Shown here piece after piece: positions 43,578 through 52,275 of a stretch of DNA of 64,000 bases (the first letter of the stretch is position 1; every line of letters begins with the position of its first letter). Origin of the DNA: Haliotis asinina (lineage: Eukaryota > Mollusca > Gastropoda > Lepetellida > Haliotidae); the NCBI RefSeq assembly GCF_037392515.1, contig NC_090291.1, positions 41,027,501 through 41,091,500 of the forward strand, written 5' to 3'. The position numbers and the translations under genes are program-made. Under the pieces are notes generated by a model. The model saw only the letters and a program-made list of their open reading frames with translations. It was not told the DNA's origin and ran no database searches.

Positions 43578-44834
43578 ATGTACGGCAGAAAATTAGATCC
43601 TTTCAGAAGATTGAGAGAGCCATTAGGAGCCAGAGCCGTGCGCCAGTCGGTGACCATCACCAACAATCCCAGCAAGATAGACCAGAATCAAACTCTGCTG
43701 GTTAGATTTCCAAACCTTGGTGAGAATGACCTCATTGTACCAGGCACTGTTCGACTGGCGTTCAATATCACGTTGACCTCCGACAACGACAAACGCGAGC
43801 TAGTGCGGAACATGGGTCGAGCTATCATCAAGAAAACGACCGTCAAGATCAGCGGTAACGAGGTGCTGAGCATCGACGACAGCGACGTGTTTCACTGCTA
43901 CAGGGATCTCTGGAAAAGCGAGGGAGAACGAGTCAATGATGTGTACCAGGGTATCAGCAAATCAACCCGGGCGCGCATAGGGTATGTCTTCACGCAAGAC
44001 CAGCAAGACAAGCTATCGGACGGTGAAAAGGCCATCGCTCGAGCATACGGAAATCGATTCTGCGTGCCGCTCGACTTCGAGTTGCTCACGGGACACGCGC
44101 CGTTTTACCAGGCCGCGCTGGGTGATAGGCTCGAATACGAGCTCACGTTTAACGACTATAGCAAAGTAGTGCGTACGCCGAACGGTGACGAGGCCAGTTA
44201 TGCCATAGACAACATCTCTCTGGAGTTCGACATGGTCACTAGCCCGGAGCTGGCCAGGCAGGTTCGAAGCCAGTACTCTGGGAAGATGGCTATCCTGTAC
44301 GATCGCGTACTGAGGCATAGATCAGTCGTGCGAGATAAGAGCGACACTGTGTGGAATATCAACCTGAACGTGGCGGCGCGATCGATGAAAGGTATCCTGG
44401 TCGTCCCCGTGGAGTATTACGATCCATTCCGGAGGGACAGCGAGAAGTTTTTCAACCCCGAGATTGAAAAGGTGGAAGTTATCATCGAGGGCGTGCCCAA
44501 CCAGCTGTTCAGTCATGGTATGAGACCACACCAGCAGTGGGATGAGATAAAAAAGCTACCAGTGGGGGATTACATAACAAAGGACCTGGACCTCGGCTCC
44601 GTGCAGATCGGTGAATACCTGACCACCAAGTACGCCCTATGGTTGGACATGCGATCCACGGATGATGATAAACTGCACGGTAGCGGGCGCCGTATAGATA
44701 ACGGCAGCGAAGGGATAACCATCCAGATTACTAAGAAGGCTCAACCCGCTGGTAAGTTGAAATTATATCTGTACGTTATTATGGACGCGCAACTTAATAT
44801 AGACAATGGGAGATTCGTGCAAGCCATCTACTAG
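43578..44834 (+). CDS. MCP: Polinton major capsid protein (double jelly roll, 418 aa)
   Basis: The hexon-like capsid protein of Polintons, which would form the trimeric capsomers. Recognised from RQSVTITNNPSKIDQNQTL, IVPGTVRLAFNITL, KKTTVKISGNEVLSIDDSD and PFYQAALGDRLEYELTF, features of Polinton/adintovirus capsid proteins. Length is in the usual 400-550 range and the frame is intact. The ATPase gene starts within its last 29 bases. Confidence 0.9.
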   Translation: MYGRKLDPFRRLREPLGARAVRQSVTITNNPSKIDQNQTLLVRFPNLGENDLIVPGTVRLAFNITLTSDNDKRELVRNMGRAIIKKTTVKISGNEVLSIDDSDVFHCYRDLWKSEGERVNDVYQGISKSTRARIGYVFTQDQQDKLSDGEKAIARAYGNRFCVPLDFELLTGHAPFYQAALGDRLEYELTFNDYSKVVRTPNGDEASYAIDNISLEFDMVTSPELARQVRSQYSGKMAILYDRVLRHRSVVRDKSDTVWNINLNVAARSMKGILVVPVEYYDPFRRDSEKFFNPEIEKVEVIIEGVPNQLFSHGMRPHQQWDEIKKLPVGDYITKDLDLGSVQIGEYLTTKYALWLDMRSTDDDKLHGSGRRIDNGSEGITIQITKKAQPAGKLKLYLYVIMDAQLNIDNGRFVQAIY

Positions 44835-45459
44835 TGGGGGAGACCCCCACACACCCCGGGGGTACCCACAACTACCCACTGACCCACACTGCGCCATAGT
44901 GTGCGGGCAGACTGGCTATGGGAAGACCGTTTTCGTGTTGGATATGTTGGAGAGTTACTACAAGGATGTGTTCGATAACATCGTTATCATGTGCCCTACT
45001 CTGAGCATGAATAAAACGTACGCGCGACCTTGGGTGATGACGGACCCGGACGTACACAAAATCGACCCTGGAACACGTCTGCAGGACTGGTTGAAAGCTC
45101 TTCACGAGAAATTTAAAGGGGAACCGACGCTGTTTATACTGGACGACTGCAGCGCTAATCGCGAGATAACAAAAAAGAGAGACATGCTATCGTACCTGGC
45201 CTTCTCCGGCCGGCATGCAAATCACAGCGTCTGGGTGCTAACGCAGAAGTTCAACTCGGTGTTGAAAGACCTCAGGGAGCAGACGCGATGGGTGGCCTTA
45301 TTTGACTGCAAGGACAGGGATTCGTTCGAGGAGTGTTTGAGAGAGAACGATGTGATGAGTAAATTAGAACGGGAACGGGTGAAGAAACAGCTCGCTGAAA
45401 CTAAACACGCTAAGCTCGTTCTAAAAACCGACCAACCAGTAGCATATATAGTATGTTAA
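44806..45459 (+). CDS. ATP: Polinton genome-packaging ATPase (FtsK/HerA-A32 type, 217 aa)
   Basis: Walker A GQTGYGKT (residues 34-41), Walker B TLFILDD (108-114) and a downstream QKFNSVLKDLREQTR region (arginine-finger/sensor area) identify the DNA-packaging ATPase. The 29-base overlap with the capsid gene suggests joint expression. The Gly/Pro-rich N-terminus (residues 10-27) is encoded by one of the element's G-rich palindromic repeats. Confidence 0.92.
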   Translation: MGDSCKPSTSGGDPHTPRGYPQLPTDPHCAIVCGQTGYGKTVFVLDMLESYYKDVFDNIVIMCPTLSMNKTYARPWVMTDPDVHKIDPGTRLQDWLKALHEKFKGEPTLFILDDCSANREITKKRDMLSYLAFSGRHANHSVWVLTQKFNSVLKDLREQTRWVALFDCKDRDSFEECLRENDVMSKLERERVKKQLAETKHAKLVLKTDQPVAYIVC

Positions 45460-45460
45460 A

Positions 45461-45516
45461 GCTAAGCAAAGCTAAGCAAAGCTAAGCAAAGCTAAGCAAA
45501 GCTAAGCAAAGCTAAG
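45461..45516 (+). repeat. 10-bp tandem repeat GCTAAGCAAA x 5.6
   Basis: Starts two bases after the ATPase stop and ends just before TATATAGCTATG. It could be a spacer or a binding array; nothing shows which. Confidence 0.9.
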
Positions 45517-45633
45517 TATATAGCTATGATATTTGAAGTATTTGTCGTGTGCAACTTAACCTTCATTTCTCTGTGTTTTGTCTGTATCGGGTATTATATA
45601 GTTAAAACTAAATCTTACTTGTTATATTATAAG

Positions 45634-46224
45634 ATGGAGTGTGAGGAATTGCTCGAACAATTATCTGTGGAGGGTTCCCCCAGTGGGGGTGTGGGGGATT
45701 CCCCCAAGCGAGACAAACTGGTGGCGTTGGCTGTTGGCGGCAAAGCCAAACATTACTTTGGAGACTACACTCCGGATAAAATTCACAAAATGTCAGCCGA
45801 AGAAATCGATAGATACGAGTCCCGGCTCGGAGCAGAAATGACAAAGACAATAGGATCGGCTATGACCCAGATATACACCGGTATTGTGTCATACTTCTTT
45901 CCCATTCCACCAGAGCGCCGACTTTACCTGTGGGAAGACCTCGAGAAAGACCCTTTTATCGAACACGCCGTGAGCTCTATCAGCTGCGGGCTGTACCACA
46001 AATATGGTATGTTGTTGGCTCCAGTGACGGCGGCGATTATCACGGCAAAACATTGTCAATTTGAGAGAAAGAATAATAATAATAGTATAGATGGATGCTG
46101 CACAGGAAACCCCAGTGGACACAGTGATGGAGGAGACCCCACCCCCAACAGTGAGTCCCGAGGTGACGGTGGAAACCCCTTCAGTGGGGGTACCCCCCAC
46201 AGTAACCAGGCAGAAGAATCCTAA
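45634..46224 (+). CDS. Polinton protein of unknown function (196 aa from MECEELL)
   Basis: The start at 45634 is chosen because GTTATATTATAAG precedes it as in other genes here. A longer frame from 45526 would add a hydrophobic N-terminal segment (VFVVCNLTFISLCFVCIG) and cannot be excluded. The protein has a G-rich-repeat insert (SPSGGVGDSP, residues about 14-23) and a globular part with two hydrophobic helices (IGSAMTQIYTGIVSYFF; MLLAPVTAAIITA). Its last 45 codons overlap the next ORF. Function unknown. Confidence 0.65.
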   Translation: MECEELLEQLSVEGSPSGGVGDSPKRDKLVALAVGGKAKHYFGDYTPDKIHKMSAEEIDRYESRLGAEMTKTIGSAMTQIYTGIVSYFFPIPPERRLYLWEDLEKDPFIEHAVSSISCGLYHKYGMLLAPVTAAIITAKHCQFERKNNNNSIDGCCTGNPSGHSDGGDPTPNSESRGDGGNPFSGGTPHSNQAEES

Positions 46225-46438
46225 GAGAGTAGCTGCCGGTAAAAAACGGTGGTGTAACCAACATAAAGTGACCAACCCCCGACTGTTGTTGGCTGTAGGC
46301 GTAACTGCTGCCGTGGTTATAACATGGTTATACGTGGGGGTACCCTCCCAAAGTGAGCCACCACCCAACAGTGAGGTAACCCCCAACAGTGGGGGTGTGG
46401 GGGTATCCCCCACTATTGACCCGCATATCATGTTATAA
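46091..46438 (+). CDS. Polinton single-pass membrane protein (115 aa)
   Basis: Thr/Pro-rich N-terminus, a basic patch (KNPKRVAAGKKRW), one membrane segment (LLLAVGVTAAVVITWLYV) and a Pro/Ser-rich tail. Both ends are coded largely by G-rich palindromic repeats. AATAATAGTATAG precedes the ATG. It overlaps the previous gene in another frame. Unknown function. Confidence 0.6.
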   Translation: MDAAQETPVDTVMEETPPPTVSPEVTVETPSVGVPPTVTRQKNPKRVAAGKKRWCNQHKVTNPRLLLAVGVTAAVVITWLYVGVPSQSEPPPNSEVTPNSGGVGVSPTIDPHIML

Positions 46439-46464
46439 TTTTAATATTTTATATCATATACATA

Positions 46465-46692
46465 ATGTCTGAGGGGAAAACGTTCGTCAACGACGCATAC
46501 CACGCCACAGTGGTCGCCAGTCTAGCCGTAGGGTACGCTCGGTTGACTAAAATGGTGCTTAAACAACCAACTATCAAGCTAGATTTCAACCTGCAGGATA
46601 TGGGTATGCTCATAATGAAACTTGGTATGGCGATGGCCACAAAAGACATCCTAGTAAAACAAGGAATAATACCTGATAATATAATGAAATAA
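46465..46692 (+). CDS. Polinton small conserved membrane protein (75 aa)
   Basis: Hydrophobic stretches ATVVASLAVGYA and MGMLIMKLGMAMATKDILV. Small proteins of this kind recur beside capsid genes in animal Polintons (from memory). A strong AT-rich promoter-like run (46440-46464) precedes it. Confidence 0.65.
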   Translation: MSEGKTFVNDAYHATVVASLAVGYARLTKMVLKQPTIKLDFNLQDMGMLIMKLGMAMATKDILVKQGIIPDNIMK

Positions 46693-46700
46693 ATATAGGG

Positions 46701-47126
46701 ATGGCCACGATAGCTATGATTGTCGGTGGGGCGTTAGTGAATGCCCTGGCATTTTCCGGGAGTAATTTCCTCTTCTCGAAACTACGAGATGATCACGCGG
46801 CTGAAATACAGGAAGAAAGGAAGCGGCACGATCTCGCTACTGAGAAATTACAAAGAGCACAGGCTGAGTACGCTAAAAAACGCCTCCAGAGGATCGATTT
46901 TATTAACGAACAACTCAAGCGTGAAAACCATGCCATTAAAACATTCTACGATGTCGATGAAGCAATGAAAGAATACTATCTACTAACTGGTAAACAATTG
47001 GAACCGCTCAATAAACCCACACTCACTCAGTACTACACACCATCCAAGGGACAAATGAATCGTGAACTGGGCTTCATAGTGTTGGGTATAGCAGCTACTG
47101 CGTTGGTTGCGAAGCAATTAAATTAA
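46701..47126 (+). CDS. Polinton coiled-coil protein with membrane ends (141 aa)
   Basis: N-terminal hydrophobic segment (IAMIVGGALVNALAFSG), a charged coiled coil (about residues 28-85) and a C-terminal hydrophobic segment (LGFIVLGIAATALVA). Likely a virion membrane or scaffold protein; inferred only. Confidence 0.68.
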   Translation: MATIAMIVGGALVNALAFSGSNFLFSKLRDDHAAEIQEERKRHDLATEKLQRAQAEYAKKRLQRIDFINEQLKRENHAIKTFYDVDEAMKEYYLLTGKQLEPLNKPTLTQYYTPSKGQMNRELGFIVLGIAATALVAKQLN

Positions 47127-47145
47127 AATATCTATATAAGTAAAC

Positions 47146-47412
47146 ATGAGACCCGCTCCATACCGATGCGAATACATACTTATGGGGAAGACCGAGGCCT
47201 GTGGTAGGAAATGCAGGAATCAGGGGTTCTGTTGTTTCCATATGGGAAGTCCTAACTACACGTGTTCTGTGTGTGGTATCGGGGTTAAAGGACACTACTG
47301 TCTATGTAAAGCTCACGGAGCGAACGTAGTCAGACATCAACTCATCTACGAGAATAAAAAAGGCTACATAAAAGAACGTAGGCGACTGCTCAAGATAGAC
47401 TCCAGTGCGTGA
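47146..47412 (+). CDS. Polinton Cys-rich zinc-binding protein (88 aa)
   Basis: At least nine Cys and several His in CX2C-like pairs (CGRKC, CCFH, CSVCG, CLCKAH) suggest two or more zinc sites; the tail is basic. CTATATAAG lies upstream. It could be a nucleic-acid-binding or host-interaction factor. No family was recognised. Confidence 0.68.
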   Translation: MRPAPYRCEYILMGKTEACGRKCRNQGFCCFHMGSPNYTCSVCGIGVKGHYCLCKAHGANVVRHQLIYENKKGYIKERRRLLKIDSSA

Positions 47413-47472
47413 AAGGGTTACCTCCCCTTACTGTGAACCAATTAGACATTGGTTCTCTTAGGTGTAAACACG

Positions 47473-50400
47473 ATGTCTACTGTAAGCGAGCTCAAGCGGG
47501 TCGCAAAACAGAGAGGTGTGATCGGGTATTCTAGAATGCGGAAGTCAGCATTGTTGAGATTACTAGGTTTAGAAGTCCCTCCTACAGTAAAACAATTAAA
47601 AGCTCAAGCAAAACAGCTTGGATACACGGGTTATTCAAACCTGGGGAGAGCCGGGTTAACCGCATTGTTATCACATGCCCCCGTAGCAAAACCTCCCACT
47701 GTAAAACAACTGAAAGTCGAGGCACACGATTTGGGTTTAGGCGGGTATTCCCGTATGAGAAAACCACAGCTTTTAGAATTATTACGACAGAATAGAGCTA
47801 TTGACCTACAGTTCGTGCGCACTGAGCGCGCTGTAGGCAACTATTTGAGAGGTTGGCGCATGCACGTTGATAGAAACATAGACATTACAGATATCAAGCC
47901 TCTGATAGCTGATAAGGTCAACCAGGAACTAAATAACCTAGGAAGTATCAAGTTTCAGATCACAGTGAAAATGTCGCTCGATAAGCAGGTTGGGGGCCCC
48001 ACAGGGGCCACTGAGTATGTTCAGCCTTACTTCCGAGGTCAACAAGAGGTCGTCACACATACAGAGACCATTGACGCATCAGTCGATACCAGTTTTCAGC
48101 AGATACGAGAATACCTAGAACGCTACACACACTTAGGGTCCGGGTGGGCTGTAGATAAAATCGATAATGTCTATCTAGACATAGCTAACTACGTGCCGTT
48201 CAGAGGCGGGTCATACCTAGCCTTGCCTCCCTACTATAGGAACAAACATGCCATAGTAAACGTTAAGAATAGAGGAAACGATTGCCTGAGGTTAGCTATC
48301 AAGTCAGCCTTATTTCCAGCTGGCGCTAATTCAGATAGGCTTTCTAGCTATCCCCAAGATGATGGACTCAATTGGGATGGTATAGATGAACCCACCCCCA
48401 TATCCCAGATCACTAAAGTAGAAAAACAGAATAATCTGGCTATAAATGTTTTTGGGCACGAAGGTAACACAACAATAGTACACAGGGTCAGCCCGGTGAA
48501 GGATCGCCAAGTTATCAATATATTCATGATCCAGCGAGGTGACAAGTATCACTACACATGGATAAAACACTTTAGCAGGCTGTTGTATGACCAATCAGCA
48601 TACAAAGGAAAGACCCACTTCTGTGAACGATGTCTACATGGCTTCACCCGAGCTGATTTATTAGAATCCCACCGGGATGATTGTCAAGGTGTGGGGCAGA
48701 CGGCCATACGAGTCGACATGCCTAAGGAAGGTGATAATATCCTAAAATTCTGTAACCACAAGAACCAAATGTCTGTGCCTTATATCACATACGCCGACTT
48801 CGAAGCCTTAGTTGTGGGGGATACCCCCAGTGGTGCCGCCGGCGAGGCTCCCATCACCCACAAGACACAAGAGCATAAAGCCTGTTCGTTTGGATACATT
48901 GTCGTCCGTTGTGACGGGGAAACGAAAGCTCCGGTAGTATATAGGGGGCCTGACGCGGCTGAAAGGTTTCTAAAGTGTTTGCAGGAGGAAGAAAAAATTA
49001 TTAGGAATGCATTGTATAAAATCGCTCCCATGCGTCTGACCCGAGTCGACAGGCTAGCCCACGCTAGTAGCACTAACTGTCACGTGTGTGAATCACCACT
49101 TAACGGTGATTCGGTGAGAGATCACTGTCCCATAACTGGTAAGTATAGAGGCGCCGCTCACAACGCGTGCAACCTCAAGCTTAAAATCAACCCTAAGACA
49201 ATAAACATCCCCGTTGTCTTTCACAACTTGAGAGGGTACGACTCACACTTGATCATGCAGGCCATCGCGAAAATCGATGGTAATATAACGTGCATCCCCA
49301 ACAACATGGAGAGATACATCTCCTTCAGCTTAAACGGACTTAGGTTCATTGACTCGTTTCAGTTCCTCCTGTCGTCACTCGACAGTCTGGTCAAGGCCAA
49401 CAATACCTTCCCTATCACCGATCGATACACAGACGCCGAGACTAGACCCCTGCTTATGAGGAAGGGTGTGTACCCCTATGAGTACATGGATAGTTGGGCC
49501 ATGTTCACCGAGACCAGACTACCCCCTATTGACTGCTTTTATAGCAAGCTGAATGAGGCGTCCGTCTCACGAGATGATTACTCGCACGCGACTAACGTAT
49601 GGAATAAACTGGGTTGTAAGAACCTGGGTGATTATCACGACCTGTACTTGAGGACAGATGTACTGCTGTTAGCCGACGTGTTTGAAACGTTTAGGCAGAC
49701 ATGTTTCAAGCAGTATAAACTCGACCCCGCATGGTATTACACCAGCCCAGGTCTGTCGTGGGACGCCTTGCTTAAAAAGACCGGAGTTAATTTGGAATTG
49801 CTCACAGATTACGACATGCACCTATTCATTGAGAAAGGCTTGCGAGGTGGGATTTCCATGGCATCCAAACGATACGCGAAAGCAAATAATCAATACGTGA
49901 AAGGTTACGATCCTAGCAAACCAACCAATCACATTCTCTACCTAGACGCAAACAACCTGTACGGCTGGGCCATGAGCCAGTATCTACCTACAGGGGGATT
50001 CGAATGGGTACCCCACGTTGATGTTATGGGGGTTGCACCAGATTCGAACAAAGGGTATATCCTCGAGGTTGACTTAGAGTACCCCAAGGAATTACACACA
50101 TCGCACAACAGCTACCCCCTGGCCCCCGAACGTATGAGGGTTAACCCAGACTGGATGTCCGAGTACCAACATAACTTGTCAGGTGGTCGTGTGACAGACG
50201 TTGAAAAACTCGTGCCTAACTTAATGAATAAGACCAAGTACATCGTTCACTATCGCAACCTACAGCTGTACCTGTCGTTGGGTATGAGGCTGACCAAAAT
50301 ACATAGGGTGCTCATGTTCGACCAGAGCCCATGGATGGAGCCCTACATCAGAATGAACACAGACCTACGAAAAAAAGCCACCAGTGATTTTGAGAAAAAT

Positions 50401-51183
50401 CTCTACAAGCTCATGAACAACTCGGTGTTTGGTAAGACTATGGAGAACCTGAGGAAACGCGTGACCGTGAAGCTGGTTCGGTCGAGTGAGGAAGACAAGC
50501 TCAGGAGATTGATAGCCAGTCCGGCATTCAACCGTAGTAAGATATTCACAGACAACCTGGTTGCCCTACACATGAAGAAAAGCCACATAAAATTCAACCG
50601 GCCTGTTTACGTGGGGATGAGCATCCTCGATTTATCCAAACACCTGATGTACGACTTTTACTACAACGAGCTCAAGAAACAGTACGGTGACAGGTGTGAA
50701 GTGCTGTACACTGACACGGATTCCCTGCTGATGGAGATTCGAACCGAGGACGTGTACGAGGACATGAAAAAACACCTCGATTTATACGACACCAGCGACT
50801 ACCCTAAGACCCATGCCATACACAGTACAGTAAATAAAAAGGTCCTAGGTAAGATGAAGGACGAGTGTGCTGGCACGCCCATAGCCGAGTACATAGGTTT
50901 GAGACCTAAGATGTACTCCATACTGAAAGCCGACAATAGTGAGATCCGGAAGGCTAAGGGGGTTAAGAAGTATGTGGTAAAACAACACATCAAATACGCC
51001 AGATTCAAGGAAGCCCTGTTCAAGACCCGTACCTTTAGGCATAAAATGAACACACTTAGAAGTGATGGACATAAGATATACGGACTGACTATAAACAAGA
51101 CGTCCCTGTCGCCTATGGACACTAAACGTTGGATAGCTATTGATGGGATAAACACATACGCGTATGGACATGAAAAAATTTGA
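47473..51183 (+). CDS. PolB: Polinton protein-primed DNA polymerase B (1236 aa)
   Basis: Replicates the element. The start at 47473 (MSTVSELK) begins the first of three SAP-like repeats (LK..AK..G..GYS.MRK..LL.LL; residues about 3-110). Next is a domain with GNDCLRLAI (Cys271) and KYHYTWIKH (His360) that resembles an OTU/papain-type fold, then a C2H2-like finger (CERCLHGFTRADLLESH). The exonuclease has motif I TYADFEAL (Asp442, Glu444), and an HNH-like zinc insert (CHVCESPLNGDSVRDHC, from 536) follows. The polymerase has motif A LDANNLYGW (Asp825), motif B NNSVFGKT (982-989) and motif C YTDTDS (1079-1084). A G-rich palindromic insert follows exonuclease motif I. The frame is intact and overlaps the integrase by 20 bases. 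Confidence 0.93.
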   Translation: MSTVSELKRVAKQRGVIGYSRMRKSALLRLLGLEVPPTVKQLKAQAKQLGYTGYSNLGRAGLTALLSHAPVAKPPTVKQLKVEAHDLGLGGYSRMRKPQLLELLRQNRAIDLQFVRTERAVGNYLRGWRMHVDRNIDITDIKPLIADKVNQELNNLGSIKFQITVKMSLDKQVGGPTGATEYVQPYFRGQQEVVTHTETIDASVDTSFQQIREYLERYTHLGSGWAVDKIDNVYLDIANYVPFRGGSYLALPPYYRNKHAIVNVKNRGNDCLRLAIKSALFPAGANSDRLSSYPQDDGLNWDGIDEPTPISQITKVEKQNNLAINVFGHEGNTTIVHRVSPVKDRQVINIFMIQRGDKYHYTWIKHFSRLLYDQSAYKGKTHFCERCLHGFTRADLLESHRDDCQGVGQTAIRVDMPKEGDNILKFCNHKNQMSVPYITYADFEALVVGDTPSGAAGEAPITHKTQEHKACSFGYIVVRCDGETKAPVVYRGPDAAERFLKCLQEEEKIIRNALYKIAPMRLTRVDRLAHASSTNCHVCESPLNGDSVRDHCPITGKYRGAAHNACNLKLKINPKTINIPVVFHNLRGYDSHLIMQAIAKIDGNITCIPNNMERYISFSLNGLRFIDSFQFLLSSLDSLVKANNTFPITDRYTDAETRPLLMRKGVYPYEYMDSWAMFTETRLPPIDCFYSKLNEASVSRDDYSHATNVWNKLGCKNLGDYHDLYLRTDVLLLADVFETFRQTCFKQYKLDPAWYYTSPGLSWDALLKKTGVNLELLTDYDMHLFIEKGLRGGISMASKRYAKANNQYVKGYDPSKPTNHILYLDANNLYGWAMSQYLPTGGFEWVPHVDVMGVAPDSNKGYILEVDLEYPKELHTSHNSYPLAPERMRVNPDWMSEYQHNLSGGRVTDVEKLVPNLMNKTKYIVHYRNLQLYLSLGMRLTKIHRVLMFDQSPWMEPYIRMNTDLRKKATSDFEKNLYKLMNNSVFGKTMENLRKRVTVKLVRSSEEDKLRRLIASPAFNRSKIFTDNLVALHMKKSHIKFNRPVYVGMSILDLSKHLMYDFYYNELKKQYGDRCEVLYTDTDSLLMEIRTEDVYEDMKKHLDLYDTSDYPKTHAIHSTVNKKVLGKMKDECAGTPIAEYIGLRPKMYSILKADNSEIRKAKGVKKYVVKQHIKYARFKEALFKTRTFRHKMNTLRSDGHKIYGLTINKTSLSPMDTKRWIAIDGINTYAYGHEKI

Positions 51184-52132
51184 GGCTATTTACTACAGCC
51201 CGCGTGGGTACTGGAAAGGAGCTAGCGCAGTAGATAAGCTAGCTAAAATAGCGCGAGTATCCCCGGAGGAAGCCAAAGCGTGGCTTGAAAAACAAGCCCT
51301 GTGGCAGATCTATTTGCCGGCACCACGCTACGTGCCTAGAAGGAGGTTCGGTATTAACATGCCTAATAGCGTTCACCAGGCAGACCTACTATTCCTACCC
51401 CACGACAAGAGGTACAAGTATGCCTTAACCGTAGTGGACGTAGCCAGTCGTTACAAGGAAGCCGAACCCTTGACCACGAAAGATTCGGTCCAGGTAGCCA
51501 GAGGATTCGAACGCATATACAAACGCAGCCCGCTGACGTGGCCAACAGAGCTGCAAGTTGACCCCGGACGGGAGTTCATGGGTGCCGTGTCACAACTGCT
51601 AGCCAAACACGATACAAAGGTCAGGCGTGGCACGGCCGGAGCCCATCGCAGCCAAGCCATAGTTGAGAGATTTAATAGGACTTTGGCTGAGCGCTTGTTC
51701 GGCCATCAGTATGCTAGGGAGATGGTCACCCCTGGAAAACGATCGACTGAATGGGTCACGAGGTTACCTAAGGTGGTGTTGGCAATCAACCATGAAGTCA
51801 CCCGTCTCACCGGTAAGAAACCGGCAGACGCTATCAAACTAAAATCAATAGTTGCAGAGTCGGCTGCTCCATTGCGTGGGAAGGAGAAACAGATACCAGA
51901 TAGGGCCCTAGTGAGGTATCTATACCAGCCGGGGGAACACGAGGGCGATAGCCGTAAGCGAGCCACCGATCCTATATGGTCAGTCAAAACTTACAACATA
52001 GATAAAGTGGATATGAAAGCCGACGAACCTAACTTGTACTACTTGAGGGGTGGGCCGGGTAGGGGTTTTGTAAGAGACGAATTATTGATCGTACCGTACG
52101 GCACAGTGTTACCTCCAACCAATACACGGTAA
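51164..52132 (+). CDS. INT: Polinton retroviral-type integrase (322 aa)
   Basis: Inserts the element into host DNA. The rve core has Asp74 (HQADLLF), Asp133 (LQVDPGREF) and Glu168 (AIVERFN), giving the DD(34)E spacing. A basic N-terminal helical part (about 1-65) precedes it and an SH3-like C-terminus follows; no chromodomain is present. The last 67 residues are encoded within the right terminal repeat, so repeat and protein must evolve together. The frame is intact. Confidence 0.93.
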   Translation: MDMKKFEAIYYSPRGYWKGASAVDKLAKIARVSPEEAKAWLEKQALWQIYLPAPRYVPRRRFGINMPNSVHQADLLFLPHDKRYKYALTVVDVASRYKEAEPLTTKDSVQVARGFERIYKRSPLTWPTELQVDPGREFMGAVSQLLAKHDTKVRRGTAGAHRSQAIVERFNRTLAERLFGHQYAREMVTPGKRSTEWVTRLPKVVLAINHEVTRLTGKKPADAIKLKSIVAESAAPLRGKEKQIPDRALVRYLYQPGEHEGDSRKRATDPIWSVKTYNIDKVDMKADEPNLYYLRGGPGRGFVRDELLIVPYGTVLPPTNTR

Positions 52133-52275
52133 ACTGTTTCATAGACACCCAACCTTTTTGTAGTAGGGGTAATAGTAGCAAGAGCTAAGGTCCCAACCAA
52201 AGCCTTATTTACTAAATAAGGCTTTGTAGAGACATTTCTTGAAAGTGAGCCAAAACCCCTATTCCCTATACTACT
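51931..52275 (-). repeat. Right terminal inverted repeat of the Polinton (345 bp)
   Basis: Partner of the left repeat. Its inner 202 bases overlap the 3' end of the integrase gene. Confidence 0.97.

Larger units (their letters stand above)
37905..52275 (+). mobile_element. Maverick/Polinton element, 14,371 bp
   Basis: Self-synthesising, virus-like DNA transposon bounded by 345-bp inverted repeats starting AGTAGTATAGGGAATAGGGG, with 5-bp flanks GTTGT. It encodes protein-primed DNA polymerase B, retroviral-type integrase, packaging ATPase, major and probable minor capsid proteins and other structural or membrane proteins, the set also seen in adintovirus-like elements. All ORFs are open. No adenain-type protease was recognised. 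The near-identical ends imply a recent insertion. Confidence 0.95.

Noticed and set aside
43546..43578. Longer start for the coiled-coil protein (MLYKRNIF...)
   Set aside because: It would run through the AT-rich divergent promoter and overlap the capsid start codon.
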